A stretch of 64,000 bases of DNA from Rhodospirillaceae bacterium (GTDB lineage Bacteria > Pseudomonadota > Alphaproteobacteria > DSM-16000 > Inquilinaceae). Positions 17,625-25,309 of this stretch are shown piece by piece. How positions within the stretch are numbered: position 1 is the first letter of the stretch; the number at the start of each line of letters is the position of its first letter. Position numbers and translations under genes: made by a program. Location: assembly GCA_020638575.1 (NCBI GenBank), contig JACKIH010000003.1, positions 415,501 through 479,500 of the forward strand, in the 5' to 3' direction. Below the pieces are notes generated by a model. The model saw only the letters and a program-made list of their open reading frames with translations, ran no database searches and was not told the origin of the DNA.

Positions 17625-18020
17625 ATGATGCGCAAATTTCGGATCACCGTAGACGGCAAGCCCTATGACGTGACCGTCGAGGACATGACGGGCGACGTCG
17701 GGACCCTCTACCCCACCCCCTCCATGACCCAGCAGACCATCGAGCCCGCGGCCGCCCCGGCCCCGGCGGCAGCTCCTGCAGCGCCCGCTGCCGGCGATGC
17801 GGCCGGCCCCGGCGACGAGGTGAGCCCGCTGGGCGGCGTCGTCGTGTCCATCGAGGTGTCGGTCGGCCAGGCGGTCAGCGCCGGCGACAAGATCGTCACC
17901 ATCGAGGCCATGAAGATGAAGACGGCGGTGGTCGCCCACAGCAACGGCACCGTCAGCAACATTGCGGTCAAGGTGGGCGACGGCGTGGAAACGGGCCAAG
18001 TGCTGCTGACCATCTCCTGA
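17625..18020 (+). CDS. mmdC: biotin carrier subunit of the decarboxylase
   Basis: 131-aa biotinyl-lipoyl carrier. A short N-terminal region (KFRITVDGKPYDVTVED) and a Pro/Ala linker (about residues 40-58) lead to the biotinyl domain. EAMKMK carries the expected biotinylated Lys97. It shuttles the carboxyl group between the carboxyltransferase and the membrane beta subunit. Gene order carboxyltransferase, small subunit, carrier, beta matches Na+ decarboxylase operons. Confidence 0.88.
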   Translation: MMRKFRITVDGKPYDVTVEDMTGDVGTLYPTPSMTQQTIEPAAAPAPAAAPAAPAAGDAAGPGDEVSPLGGVVVSIEVSVGQAVSAGDKIVTIEAMKMKTAVVAHSNGTVSNIAVKVGDGVETGQVLLTIS

Positions 18021-18057
18021 ACCCGCCGCGGCGCCAGCAATCGGGGGCATTCCTGCC

Positions 18058-19299
18058 ATGGACGGCATCGACTTCGTAAACTTGTTCCAGGGAATCGCCA
18101 CCCTGCTGCGCTCCGAACCGACCATCCTGATCGGGCGTATCTGCCTGGTCGCCTTGGGGATCCTGCTGATCTACCTGGGCCGCAAGGGTGTGCTGGAAGC
18201 GCTGCTGATGATCCCCATGGGGCTCGGCATGGCGTCCATCAATGCCGGCGTGCTGTTCTTCGATGTCGAAGCCAACCAGCAGGGCACGCTGTTCATCGAC
18301 CCGCTGATCCCCGACGGCGCGACGGACATGCTGGTGCAGCAGCTCCAGATCTTCTGGATGCAGCCGATCTACACCTTCACGTTCTCCAACGGCTTGATTG
18401 CGTGCCTGGTGTTCATGGGCATCGGCGTGCTGCTGGACGTGGGCTTCCTGATGGCCCGGCCGTTCACCAGCATGACCATCGCCCTATTCGCCGAGCTGGG
18501 CACCTTCGTCGCCTTCCCCTTGGCCGTCGCCTTCGGCATGAGCCTGAACGATGCCGCGGCCACCGCCACCATCGGCGGGGCGGACGGCCCGATGATCCTG
18601 TTCGCGGCACTGATCTTGTCGCAGGACCTGTTCGTGCCGATCACCGTGGTGGCCTACCTCTATCTCGGGCTCACCTATGGCGGCTATCCGTACCTGATCA
18701 AGCTGATGGTGCCCAAGCGCCTACGCGGTCTGCCCATGCCGCCGCCCAAGAAGCGCAAGGAGATCACCGCCAACCAGAAGCTGATCTTCGCGGTGGTGGC
18801 CAACATCATCCTGTGCCTGCTGTTCCCGGTGGCAGCACCGCTGTTCTTGTCGCTGTTCATCGGCGTGGTGATCCGGGAAAGCGGGCTGGTACACTTCGCG
18901 GAGGTGTTCAGCGGTCCCATCCTCTATGGCGCCACCTTCTTCCTCGGCCTGCTGCTGGGCGTGCTGTGCGAAGCGCGCACCATCCTTGACCCGCAGGTGC
19001 TGCTGCTGCTGGTGCTGGGCATCATCGCCCTGCTGTTCAGCGGTATCGGCGGCCTGATCGGCGGCTACGTGCTGTATTTCGCCACCGGCCGGAAGTTCAA
19101 TCCGGTGATCGGCATCGCCGGGGTGAGCTGCGTGCCCACCACGGCCAAGGTGGCGCAGAAGACCGTGTCGGCGGCAAACCCCGATGCCATCGTGATGCCC
19201 CACGCGCTCGGCGCCAGCGTCAGCGGCGTGATCACCTCGGCCATCATCGCCGGCATCTTCATCACGGTGGTGAGCGCGCAGACCGCCGTCACGCCCTGA
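18058..19299 (+). CDS. mmdB: Na+-pumping decarboxylase beta subunit (OadB/MmdB family)
   Basis: 413-aa polytopic membrane protein that decarboxylates carboxybiotin and couples this to Na+ export. Characteristic stretches: IPMGLGMASINAGVLFFD, the reentrant-loop region GADGPMILFAALIL, and NPVIGIAGVSCVPTTAKVAQK with conserved polar residues in the second inverted half. NPDAIVMPHALGASVSGVITSAIIAGIF is at the C-terminus. Length matches OadB/MmdB (~375-435). It is the last gene of the operon; a two-sided terminator follows. Confidence 0.9.
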   Translation: MDGIDFVNLFQGIATLLRSEPTILIGRICLVALGILLIYLGRKGVLEALLMIPMGLGMASINAGVLFFDVEANQQGTLFIDPLIPDGATDMLVQQLQIFWMQPIYTFTFSNGLIACLVFMGIGVLLDVGFLMARPFTSMTIALFAELGTFVAFPLAVAFGMSLNDAAATATIGGADGPMILFAALILSQDLFVPITVVAYLYLGLTYGGYPYLIKLMVPKRLRGLPMPPPKKRKEITANQKLIFAVVANIILCLLFPVAAPLFLSLFIGVVIRESGLVHFAEVFSGPILYGATFFLGLLLGVLCEARTILDPQVLLLLVLGIIALLFSGIGGLIGGYVLYFATGRKFNPVIGIAGVSCVPTTAKVAQKTVSAANPDAIVMPHALGASVSGVITSAIIAGIFITVVSAQTAVTP

Positions 19300-19346
19300 T
19301 CAATACGCCCCCCCCCGATCGGCGCCACCGCGCCGGCCGGGCCGGA

Positions 19347-19396
19347 CGAACAAGAAGGGGGCAGGCCGCGCGACGGTCTGCCCCTTTCGCTGTTCG
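19347..19396. terminator. bidirectional terminator between convergent genes
   Basis: Imperfect but long stem, left arm 19347-19366 and right arm 19374-19396, with a G/C-rich core (ggggcaggcc pairing with ggtctgcccc), ttt on the right side and a matching purine stretch on the left. It serves the decarboxylase operon (+) and the FAD enzyme operon (-). Confidence 0.75.
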
Positions 19397-19409
19397 GAAG
19401 GTCAGCGGA

Positions 19410-20882
19410 TCAGCGGTCCAGGTCGGAGCCGGTGGACGGCTCGACGAACAGCACGTGGGGGTTCATCAGGTTGGCCGGGTCGACGGCCTGCTTGATGCGC
19501 CGCATCAGCTCCAGGTCCACCGGCGAGGCCACGTCTGCCAGCTTTTCGCGGCGCAGGCGGCCGATGCCGTGCTCGGCGCTGATGGACCCGCCGAACTCCG
19601 CCACCGTGCCGAACACGATCTCGGTGAACGCCGGCCCGCGCTCGGCAAACCCGGTCTCGTCGCCGGCCGGCGGGCAGATGTTGAAGTGCACGTTGCCGTC
19701 GCCAACATGGCCGAAGGCCACCACCCGGTCGTCGGGGAAGCGCTCGGCCAGCCGCGCCTTGGCGGTGTCGATGAAGTCGCCCATGCGGCTCGTTTTCACC
19801 GACACGTCGTGCTTGATGCTGGCGCCGTTGAGGCGCTGGCCCTCGACGATGGCCTCGCGCAGGAACCAGAGCTGGCGCGCCTGTTCTTCGGTGGCGGCGA
19901 TGGTGCCGTCGACGACCCAGCCCTCCTCGAAGGCCGCTTCCAGGATCTCCTCCAGGGCGGCACGCAGGCCGGCTTCCGAGCGGCTGCTGGCCAGCTCCAG
20001 CAGCACATAGTGGGGATACCGCTCCTCCAGGGGATCGATGGCACCCGTCACGTGCTGCAAGGCCAGGTCGATGCCGACGCGCGGCATCAGCTCGAAGGCC
20101 ACGAGCTGGTCGCCGGAGCGCCGCCGTGCGGCATCGAACAGCGCCATCACCGAGGACAGATCGTGCAGCGCGACCAGGGCCGTCTGGCTGTCGGCATGGG
20201 CGGGGAACAGCTTCAGGATCGCCGCAGTGATGATGCCCAGCGACCCCTCCGCACCGATGAACAGGTGCTTCAGGTCGTAGCCGGTGTTGTCCTTGCGCAG
20301 GCCCCGCAGGTCCTGCCACACCCGCCCGTCGGGCAATACCACCTCCAGCCCCAGCACCAGGTCGCGCATGTTGCCGTAGTGGAGCACGGCGTTGCCCCCG
20401 GCATTGGTGGAAAGGTTGCCGCCGATCTGGCAGGAGCCCTCCGCCCCCAGGCTCAGGGGAAACAGCATGCCGTCCGCGGCGGCGGCCTGCTGGATGTCCG
20501 CCAGGATGCAGCCGGCCTCCACCGTGATGGTGTAGTTGGCGCGATCCAGTTCGCGCACGCGGTTGAGCCGGCCGAGATTGACCAGCACCTGAAGGCCGGT
20601 CTCATCGGGCACGCTGCCGCCGACGAGGCCGGTGTTGCCGCCCTGGGGCACCATGGAGACGCCGGCGTCCGCACAGGCGGCAACCACGGCCGACACCTCG
20701 TCCACCGTCGCCGGGCGCACCATGAAGGGCGTGCGGCCGAAGTAGCGCCGCCGCCAGTCGATCAGGTGGGGGGCCAGGGCATCGGGATCGGTAACCAGGC
20801 CGCGCTCCCCCACGATGGCGCGCAGGCGATCGGCGAGGTCCTGGAAGGCGGGACGGGTCTGGTCGGGCACGTCGGGGTCCAC
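19410..20882 (-). CDS. FAD-linked D-2-hydroxyacid dehydrogenase (GlcD/D2HGDH-like)
   Basis: 490-aa flavoprotein of the PCMH-type FAD oxidase family, oxidising a D-2-hydroxy acid (lactate, glycolate, 2-hydroxyglutarate or similar) to the 2-oxo acid. The FAD domain shows PQGGNTGLVGGSVP, GGNLSTNAGGNAVLHYGNMRD and GAEGSLGIITAA; the C-terminal domain shows HVGDGNVHFN and the metal-site region EHGIGRLRREKL. Start is GTG at 20882, the first reasonable codon after the upstream SDR gene (37-base gap), with a weak SD. It is the last gene of a four-gene minus-strand cluster with two SDRs and a quinone oxidoreductase. Substrate unknown. Confidence 0.85.
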   Translation of the reverse strand: MDPDVPDQTRPAFQDLADRLRAIVGERGLVTDPDALAPHLIDWRRRYFGRTPFMVRPATVDEVSAVVAACADAGVSMVPQGGNTGLVGGSVPDETGLQVLVNLGRLNRVRELDRANYTITVEAGCILADIQQAAAADGMLFPLSLGAEGSCQIGGNLSTNAGGNAVLHYGNMRDLVLGLEVVLPDGRVWQDLRGLRKDNTGYDLKHLFIGAEGSLGIITAAILKLFPAHADSQTALVALHDLSSVMALFDAARRRSGDQLVAFELMPRVGIDLALQHVTGAIDPLEERYPHYVLLELASSRSEAGLRAALEEILEAAFEEGWVVDGTIAATEEQARQLWFLREAIVEGQRLNGASIKHDVSVKTSRMGDFIDTAKARLAERFPDDRVVAFGHVGDGNVHFNICPPAGDETGFAERGPAFTEIVFGTVAEFGGSISAEHGIGRLRREKLADVASPVDLELMRRIKQAVDPANLMNPHVLFVEPSTGSDLDR

Positions 20883-20919
20883 GGGGCTGCGGGGCGGCGG
20901 GGCGGCGGGCGTTGCCCGG

Positions 20920-21663
20920 TCAACTTACTACGTAGAGTCCGCCGTTGACATGGATGGTTTCCCCGTTGATGAACCCGGCCGCCTCGCTGCACAGGAAGGC
21001 GGCCACGCCCGCCACTTCCTCCGGCCGGCCGAAGCGCTTCAGCGGTGTGGCCCGGAGCAGCGCTTCGCCCTGGGAGCGCAGCAACGGCTGGATCAGCGGC
21101 GTTTCGATCAGCCCGGGCGAGATGCAGTTCACCCGGATGCCGCGCGGCGCCAGCTCGTGCATCAGGCTGCGCGAGAACACCAGCACGCCGCCTTTGGCCG
21201 CGGCGTAGTGGGCGTGCTGGAAACTGCCGCGGTGGCCGGCCATGGAAGCGATGTTCACGATGGCACCGCCGTCGCGCAGCTTCGGGATCATCGCCCGGCA
21301 GGTGTAGAACACGCCATCCAGGTTGATGGCGATGGACTGGCGCCATTGGTCGTCGGTCATGCTCTCGACAAGCTGGGCGAGGTAGAGGCCGGCGCCGTTG
21401 ACCAGGAAGTCCACACTGCCGAAGCGCTCTTCCGCCAGCGTCGCCATGGCATCGGCATCGTCCGACCGGCTGACGTCGTGGGCGATGGTGGCGACCCGTG
21501 TGCCCGAAGGATCGAGGTCCACGGCAAACTGGTCGAGCCCTTCGCCGTTGACGTCGCTGAGCACGAGGCTGGCCCCATAGCCGTAGAACAGGCTGGCGAT
21601 GGCTTGGCTGATACCGCCGTTGGCGCCGGTGAGGGCCAGCACCTTGCCCGTGAAGTCGAACAT
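20920..21663 (-). CDS. short-chain dehydrogenase/reductase 1
   Basis: 247-aa classical SDR. Cofactor loop TGANGGISQA (final Gly of the usual TGxxxGIG replaced by Ser), NGAG in place of NNAG, Ser in NIASMAG, and catalytic YAAAK in HYAAAKGG; the C-terminal NGETIHVNGGLYV is typical of FabG-like SDRs. The Asp at the end of strand 2 (VLSDVNG) suggests NAD(H) rather than NADP(H). A GGGAG lies seven bases upstream of the ATG at 21663. Located between a second SDR and the D-2-hydroxyacid dehydrogenase; substrate not assignable. Confidence 0.82.
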   Translation of the reverse strand: MFDFTGKVLALTGANGGISQAIASLFYGYGASLVLSDVNGEGLDQFAVDLDPSGTRVATIAHDVSRSDDADAMATLAEERFGSVDFLVNGAGLYLAQLVESMTDDQWRQSIAINLDGVFYTCRAMIPKLRDGGAIVNIASMAGHRGSFQHAHYAAAKGGVLVFSRSLMHELAPRGIRVNCISPGLIETPLIQPLLRSQGEALLRATPLKRFGRPEEVAGVAAFLCSEAAGFINGETIHVNGGLYVVS

Positions 21664-21738
21664 GGGCCCCGCTCCCCTTCCCGCTGCCCTTCCCGCTGCC
21701 CTCCCCGTAGCACCGGCGCCGGCGCGCCCGCTCCGCCG

Positions 21739-22539
21739 TCAGGTCATCAGCCAGCCGCCGGCCACGTCGATCACCTGGCCGGTGACGAAGCGGGCGGCAT
21801 CGGAGGTCAGGAACAGCGCCACCTCCGCCACCTCCTCCGGCTCGCCCAGCCGGCCGAGCGGTGTTGCGGCCGCCACCTGGTCGTTGACCTCCTGGCTCAC
21901 CGAATGGATCAGCGGCGTGACGATGCGGCCCGGCGCCAGCGCGTTCACCGTGATGCCGTGGGGTCCCAGCTCGCCCGCCAAATGCTTGGTGAAGCCGATC
22001 ACCGCGGCCTTGGAGGCGGCATAGTGCGCCCCGACATGGCGGAAATAGGTGCGCCCGGCCACCGAGGCAATGGTGATGATCCGCCCGTAGCCGGTGGCGA
22101 TCATCTGCGGCACCGTGGCGTGGACAACGTTGAAGGTGCCGTTGAGGTTCACGTCGACCACGCGCGTCCACTCGGCGGGGTCCATATCCTGCATGGTCAC
22201 CCCACGGCCTTCGTGCTTGGGCGAGATGCCGGCGTTACACACCACCACGTCGAAGGTGGCCCCCAGGGTTTCCGACAGGCGTCCGACAGCCTGGGTCACC
22301 GCCGCGTGGTCGGCGACGTCGGCCACCGCGGCGGCGAGGCGCGCGCCGGCCTTGTTCAGCTCGGCGGCACGCAGGCTGAGGTGCGCCGGAGCGATGTCCA
22401 GCAGGCCCACGGCAGCACCGCGGGCCAGGAACCCGGCAGCCAGGGCGGCGCCGATCCCCTGGCCGGCGCCGGTGATCAGCACGGTGCGCCCAAGATGGGT
22501 GCGCAGCGGGCTGTATTGGGGTGTCTTGGGATCGTTCAC
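21739..22539 (-). CDS. short-chain dehydrogenase/reductase 2
   Basis: 266-aa classical SDR with intact TGAGQGIG cofactor loop, CNAG, Ser in TIASVAG, and YAASK active site; the C-terminus GQVIDVAGGWLMT is FabG-like. LLDIAP at the end of strand 2 suggests NAD(H). The GTG start at 22539 is preferred because it overlaps the stop of the upstream quinone oxidoreductase (bases 22536-22539 read GTGA), a translational-coupling arrangement; longer in-frame extensions do not look coding. Confidence 0.82.
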   Translation of the reverse strand: MNDPKTPQYSPLRTHLGRTVLITGAGQGIGAALAAGFLARGAAVGLLDIAPAHLSLRAAELNKAGARLAAAVADVADHAAVTQAVGRLSETLGATFDVVVCNAGISPKHEGRGVTMQDMDPAEWTRVVDVNLNGTFNVVHATVPQMIATGYGRIITIASVAGRTYFRHVGAHYAASKAAVIGFTKHLAGELGPHGITVNALAPGRIVTPLIHSVSQEVNDQVAAATPLGRLGEPEEVAEVALFLTSDAARFVTGQVIDVAGGWLMT

Positions 22540-23546
22540 GGCTCGGTCTCCAGCATGATCTTGCCGATATGCCGGCTTTCTTCCATCAGGCGGTGGGCTT
22601 CGGCCGCCTCGGCCAGCGGCAGCACGGTGTGGATCACCGGGCCGACGGTGCCTGCTTCCAGCAGCGGCCAAACCTTGTCGCTGAGGGCCCGCGCGATCGC
22701 CGCCTTCTCCGTCACGGAGCGCGGGCGCAGGGTGGAACCGGTGTAGGTGAGCCGCTTCACCATCAGCGGCGCGAAGTTCACCTCCACCTTGGGACTCTCC
22801 AGGAACCCGATCTGGACGATGCGGCCGTCCTGGGCAGCACAGCGGATGTTGCGCGCGATGTAGCTGCCGCCGACCATGTCGAGGATCAGGTTGGGCCCCC
22901 TACCGTCGGTGAACTCTTTCACCTCGGCGACGAAGTCCTCGGTGTTGTAGTTGATCGCCCGATCGGCCCCCAGTTTCAGGCAGGCATCCGCCTTCAGGCC
23001 GTTGCCGACGGTGACGGCCACACGCGACCCGAAGGCCTTGGCAAGCTGGATCGCCGTGGTGCCGATGCCCGACGAGCCGCCGTGCACCAGCAGGGTTTCC
23101 CCCGGCTTCAGCCCACCCCGGTCGAACACATTGGTCCACACGGTGAAGAAGGTTTCCGGCACGGCCGCCGCCTGCACCATGGAGAAGCCCTTGGGCACCG
23201 GCAGCGCCAGCGGGTCGGACGCCAGGCAGTATTCGGCATAGCCGCCGGAATGGACGAGCGCGCACACCGCTTCGCCCACCCGGGTCCGCGCCACCCCCTC
23301 GCCCACGGCCACGATGATGCCGGCGATCTCCAGGCCGGGCACGTCGGACGCTCCCGGCGGCGGCGGATAGTTGCCGCGGCGCTGCTCCACGTCGGGACGA
23401 TTGACGCCGGCGGCGGCCACTCGCACCAGCACTTCGCCCGCGGCGGGACTGGGTACGGGCATGCGGTCCGGCTCCAGCACCTCCGGCCCCCCGTGGCCGT
23501 GCAGGCGGATATAGGTCATGTCAGCCGGAATGCCGGTGGCGGTCAT
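22536..23546 (-). CDS. NAD(P)H:quinone oxidoreductase, PIG3/QOR type
   Basis: 336-aa zinc-independent medium-chain oxidoreductase. An N-terminal GroES-like domain (GEVLVRVAAAGVNRPDVEQRRG) is followed by a Rossmann domain (LLVHGGSSGIGTTAIQLAKAFG). The fingerprint NRPD with GxYPPPPG and HGGSSGIGT matches PIG3-type quinone reductases, which reduce quinones with NADPH. The start at 23546 has GGGAGGA about eight bases upstream. First gene of the four-gene cluster running to 19410. Confidence 0.85.
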   Translation of the reverse strand: MTATGIPADMTYIRLHGHGGPEVLEPDRMPVPSPAAGEVLVRVAAAGVNRPDVEQRRGNYPPPPGASDVPGLEIAGIIVAVGEGVARTRVGEAVCALVHSGGYAEYCLASDPLALPVPKGFSMVQAAAVPETFFTVWTNVFDRGGLKPGETLLVHGGSSGIGTTAIQLAKAFGSRVAVTVGNGLKADACLKLGADRAINYNTEDFVAEVKEFTDGRGPNLILDMVGGSYIARNIRCAAQDGRIVQIGFLESPKVEVNFAPLMVKRLTYTGSTLRPRSVTEKAAIARALSDKVWPLLEAGTVGPVIHTVLPLAEAAEAHRLMEESRHIGKIMLETEP

Positions 23547-23746
23547 TGCGTCGGTCCTCCCGTTCGGGCCTGTGCGTGCTCCTCCCTGGAATCTGGGGAC
23601 GAGAGCAAGCGGATTTGCCCGCTTATTGTGCAACGACGGCCCACGCTCGGCGAGGGGTGCCTTCGGCCCCCATCGTCCGGTGATCGCAGCATATCGGGAA
23701 ATGTCGTCGGGCGGACAGGCCGGCGGATGCGCCTCGCCTGCACCCG

Positions 23747-24190
23747 TCAGTCGAGGACCGCGTAGCCCCGGTTGGCGAGGCACTGGCGCAGTACGCCGGC
23801 GCGCCGGTCGTAGGCGTTGACGCCGCCGCCGACACCGCCGCTGACGCCGCCCAGCGATGCGCCGATCGCCGCACCGTGGCCGGCCCCACCGCCGAACGCC
23901 CCGGCGATGGCACCAAGGGCGGCCCCGGTCGCCGCCGTCAGTAGCCCGGTGCCCATGGCTTCCTGGCCCACATTCACCTGGTCGGCATACCCCTGGCACT
24001 CGGCAAGGTCGTGCTGGTACGCCATTTCATCAAAACCGGGATAGCCCCGATCTATGATAGGCTCGTAAGAGCTACAGGCGGCAAGCCCCAGGGCGACCGC
24101 CGTCACCGCCGTACAGGCACGCCGCGTCCGCCGCCTGGAACGTGTGCACGCAGCGGCGGTGCAGCCGGCCCATGGGGTGGGATTGGTCAT
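23747..24190 (-). CDS. glycine-zipper lipoprotein
   Basis: Up to 147 aa. A basic N-terminal stretch precedes a lipobox-type signal (VALGLAAC followed by SS), then a Gln/Cys-containing soluble segment (HDLAECQGYADQVN). A glycine-zipper membrane segment with repeated GxxxG spacing (LTAATGAALGAIAGAFGGGAG through GGVSGGVGGG) follows, and a short C-terminus ends in CLANRGYAVLD. Such proteins (17-kDa antigen/Lpp-like) insert in the outer membrane. The N-terminus is uncertain: the ATG at 24190 has no clear SD and gives a long n-region, and an internal GTG closer to the hydrophobic core is possible. The 264-base gap downstream of 24190 shows no gene. Confidence 0.65.
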   Translation of the reverse strand: MTNPTPWAGCTAAACTRSRRRTRRACTAVTAVALGLAACSSYEPIIDRGYPGFDEMAYQHDLAECQGYADQVNVGQEAMGTGLLTAATGAALGAIAGAFGGGAGHGAAIGASLGGVSGGVGGGVNAYDRRAGVLRQCLANRGYAVLD

Positions 24191-24454
24191 GTGAAGCGCC
24201 CGTTTCTGGAAGTGCCGGGTTGCTTTGAACCCTTGCCGCTCAAGCCACCGAGGATGGTACCGGTTGATGGTGGAACCGTGTTAGGCGGCCCGCGAAATCG
24301 GGCAGGATCGTGGCAAGTGCCCCTTGCCGGCTAGACGACCTGCAGGGTTGGCACCGCACTGGCCAGGCGGTCCACCCAAGGGCCGTGTCGCACGGACGGT
24401 GCCGCGTTCACGGCACGCAATGGCCGCCGCGTCGCGGGCGCGGGGAAGCAGGAC

Positions 24455-24973
24455 ATGAGCTCTGTATTTCTGTTTGAGATCGACGGCTCGCTGGCCGAGC
24501 CCGGCTGCCCGCTATCGGCGGGCATGGCCGCTACGTTGTTCGACCTGGCGTGCCGCCATCCCGTCTATCTGCTTTCGGGCGGCGACTGGCGGGACGTGTC
24601 GGCCCAGGTGCCGGATTGGCTGAGGGCCGAGGTGCAGGGCATCTTCGTGGCTGTGGGAACGCAATTCTGGCGGCGCGACCGGCAGATGGCCGTACGCCCG
24701 CCGTTTCCGCACCTGGTCACGCGCGGCAGCGCCAGCGGCTACGTGGCACCGGGCGAATGGGCGCGAGCGGAGGTGCTACCGTGGCTGCGGTCGAGCCATC
24801 CGCACGACCAGATTCTTGTGGTCACCGGCCGGCCGGACCTGCCCGCACCCCACAGGCAGGCATTGGCCGATGCCCTGCCGGTGCTGGGCGACGGCTTCAA
24901 CACCGTCGCCGTCAACGGTCCTGCCGGCGCCCTCCTGGCGGTGGCGGACATGCTGCAGGACGACGACTGCTGA
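24455..24973 (+). CDS. HAD-superfamily-like protein with altered catalytic motif
   Basis: 172-aa protein resembling the IIB-type HAD fold (phosphomannomutase or trehalose-phosphatase-like). It begins VFLFEIDGSLAEPG, where a phosphatase would have DxDGT. The nucleophile position is Glu8, not Asp, with Asp10 and Ser12 after it. HPVYLLSGGDWRDV fits motif II. Motif IV is poorly matched. Normal phosphatase activity is therefore doubtful. GGAAG precedes the ATG at 24455. No clear operon partner: the upstream gene is divergent and the downstream sensor kinase starts 336 bases on. Confidence 0.55.
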   Translation: MSSVFLFEIDGSLAEPGCPLSAGMAATLFDLACRHPVYLLSGGDWRDVSAQVPDWLRAEVQGIFVAVGTQFWRRDRQMAVRPPFPHLVTRGSASGYVAPGEWARAEVLPWLRSSHPHDQILVVTGRPDLPAPHRQALADALPVLGDGFNTVAVNGPAGALLAVADMLQDDDC

Positions 24974-25309
24974 CGCATCGGCCAGCACCCCGCCGCCGGG
25001 CGGCACTGATCGCGCCCGGATCGCGGCCTCCCCTGGTCCATCGAGTCGCGATCGGCATCGAATCAAGACCAGTCGTGTTATCGTTGCGTCCTGGGTCGGG
25101 AACCCGGCGCGGCGTCGGCAGGTTTGACTCCGAGCACCGCGCGGCCGAAAACGCCCGACTCGGGACGTCCCTGTAGAGGATTTCCTAACAGGCGTTGTGC
25201 TAAGGGCGATGAACCGGAGCGGCGAAGGCTTGCCCGGCGCATCACGGGGGGCCGATCCGGATCCCCATCCGAACCACCGCGAGTGCGATACGGCGAGCGA
25301 CGATTGGCG
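24974..25309. other. 336-base gap without a recognised gene
   Basis: The frame of the downstream kinase stays open back to 25124, but the implied residues (Arg/Pro-rich, no domain features) look non-coding. No convincing terminator, promoter or repeat was recognised here. Confidence 0.5.

Noticed and set aside
24191..24454. Small plus-strand gene between the lipoprotein and HAD genes
   Set aside because: Only a short frame ending at 24334 without SD or recognisable sequence; a small hairpin near 24312-24328 has no T-run.
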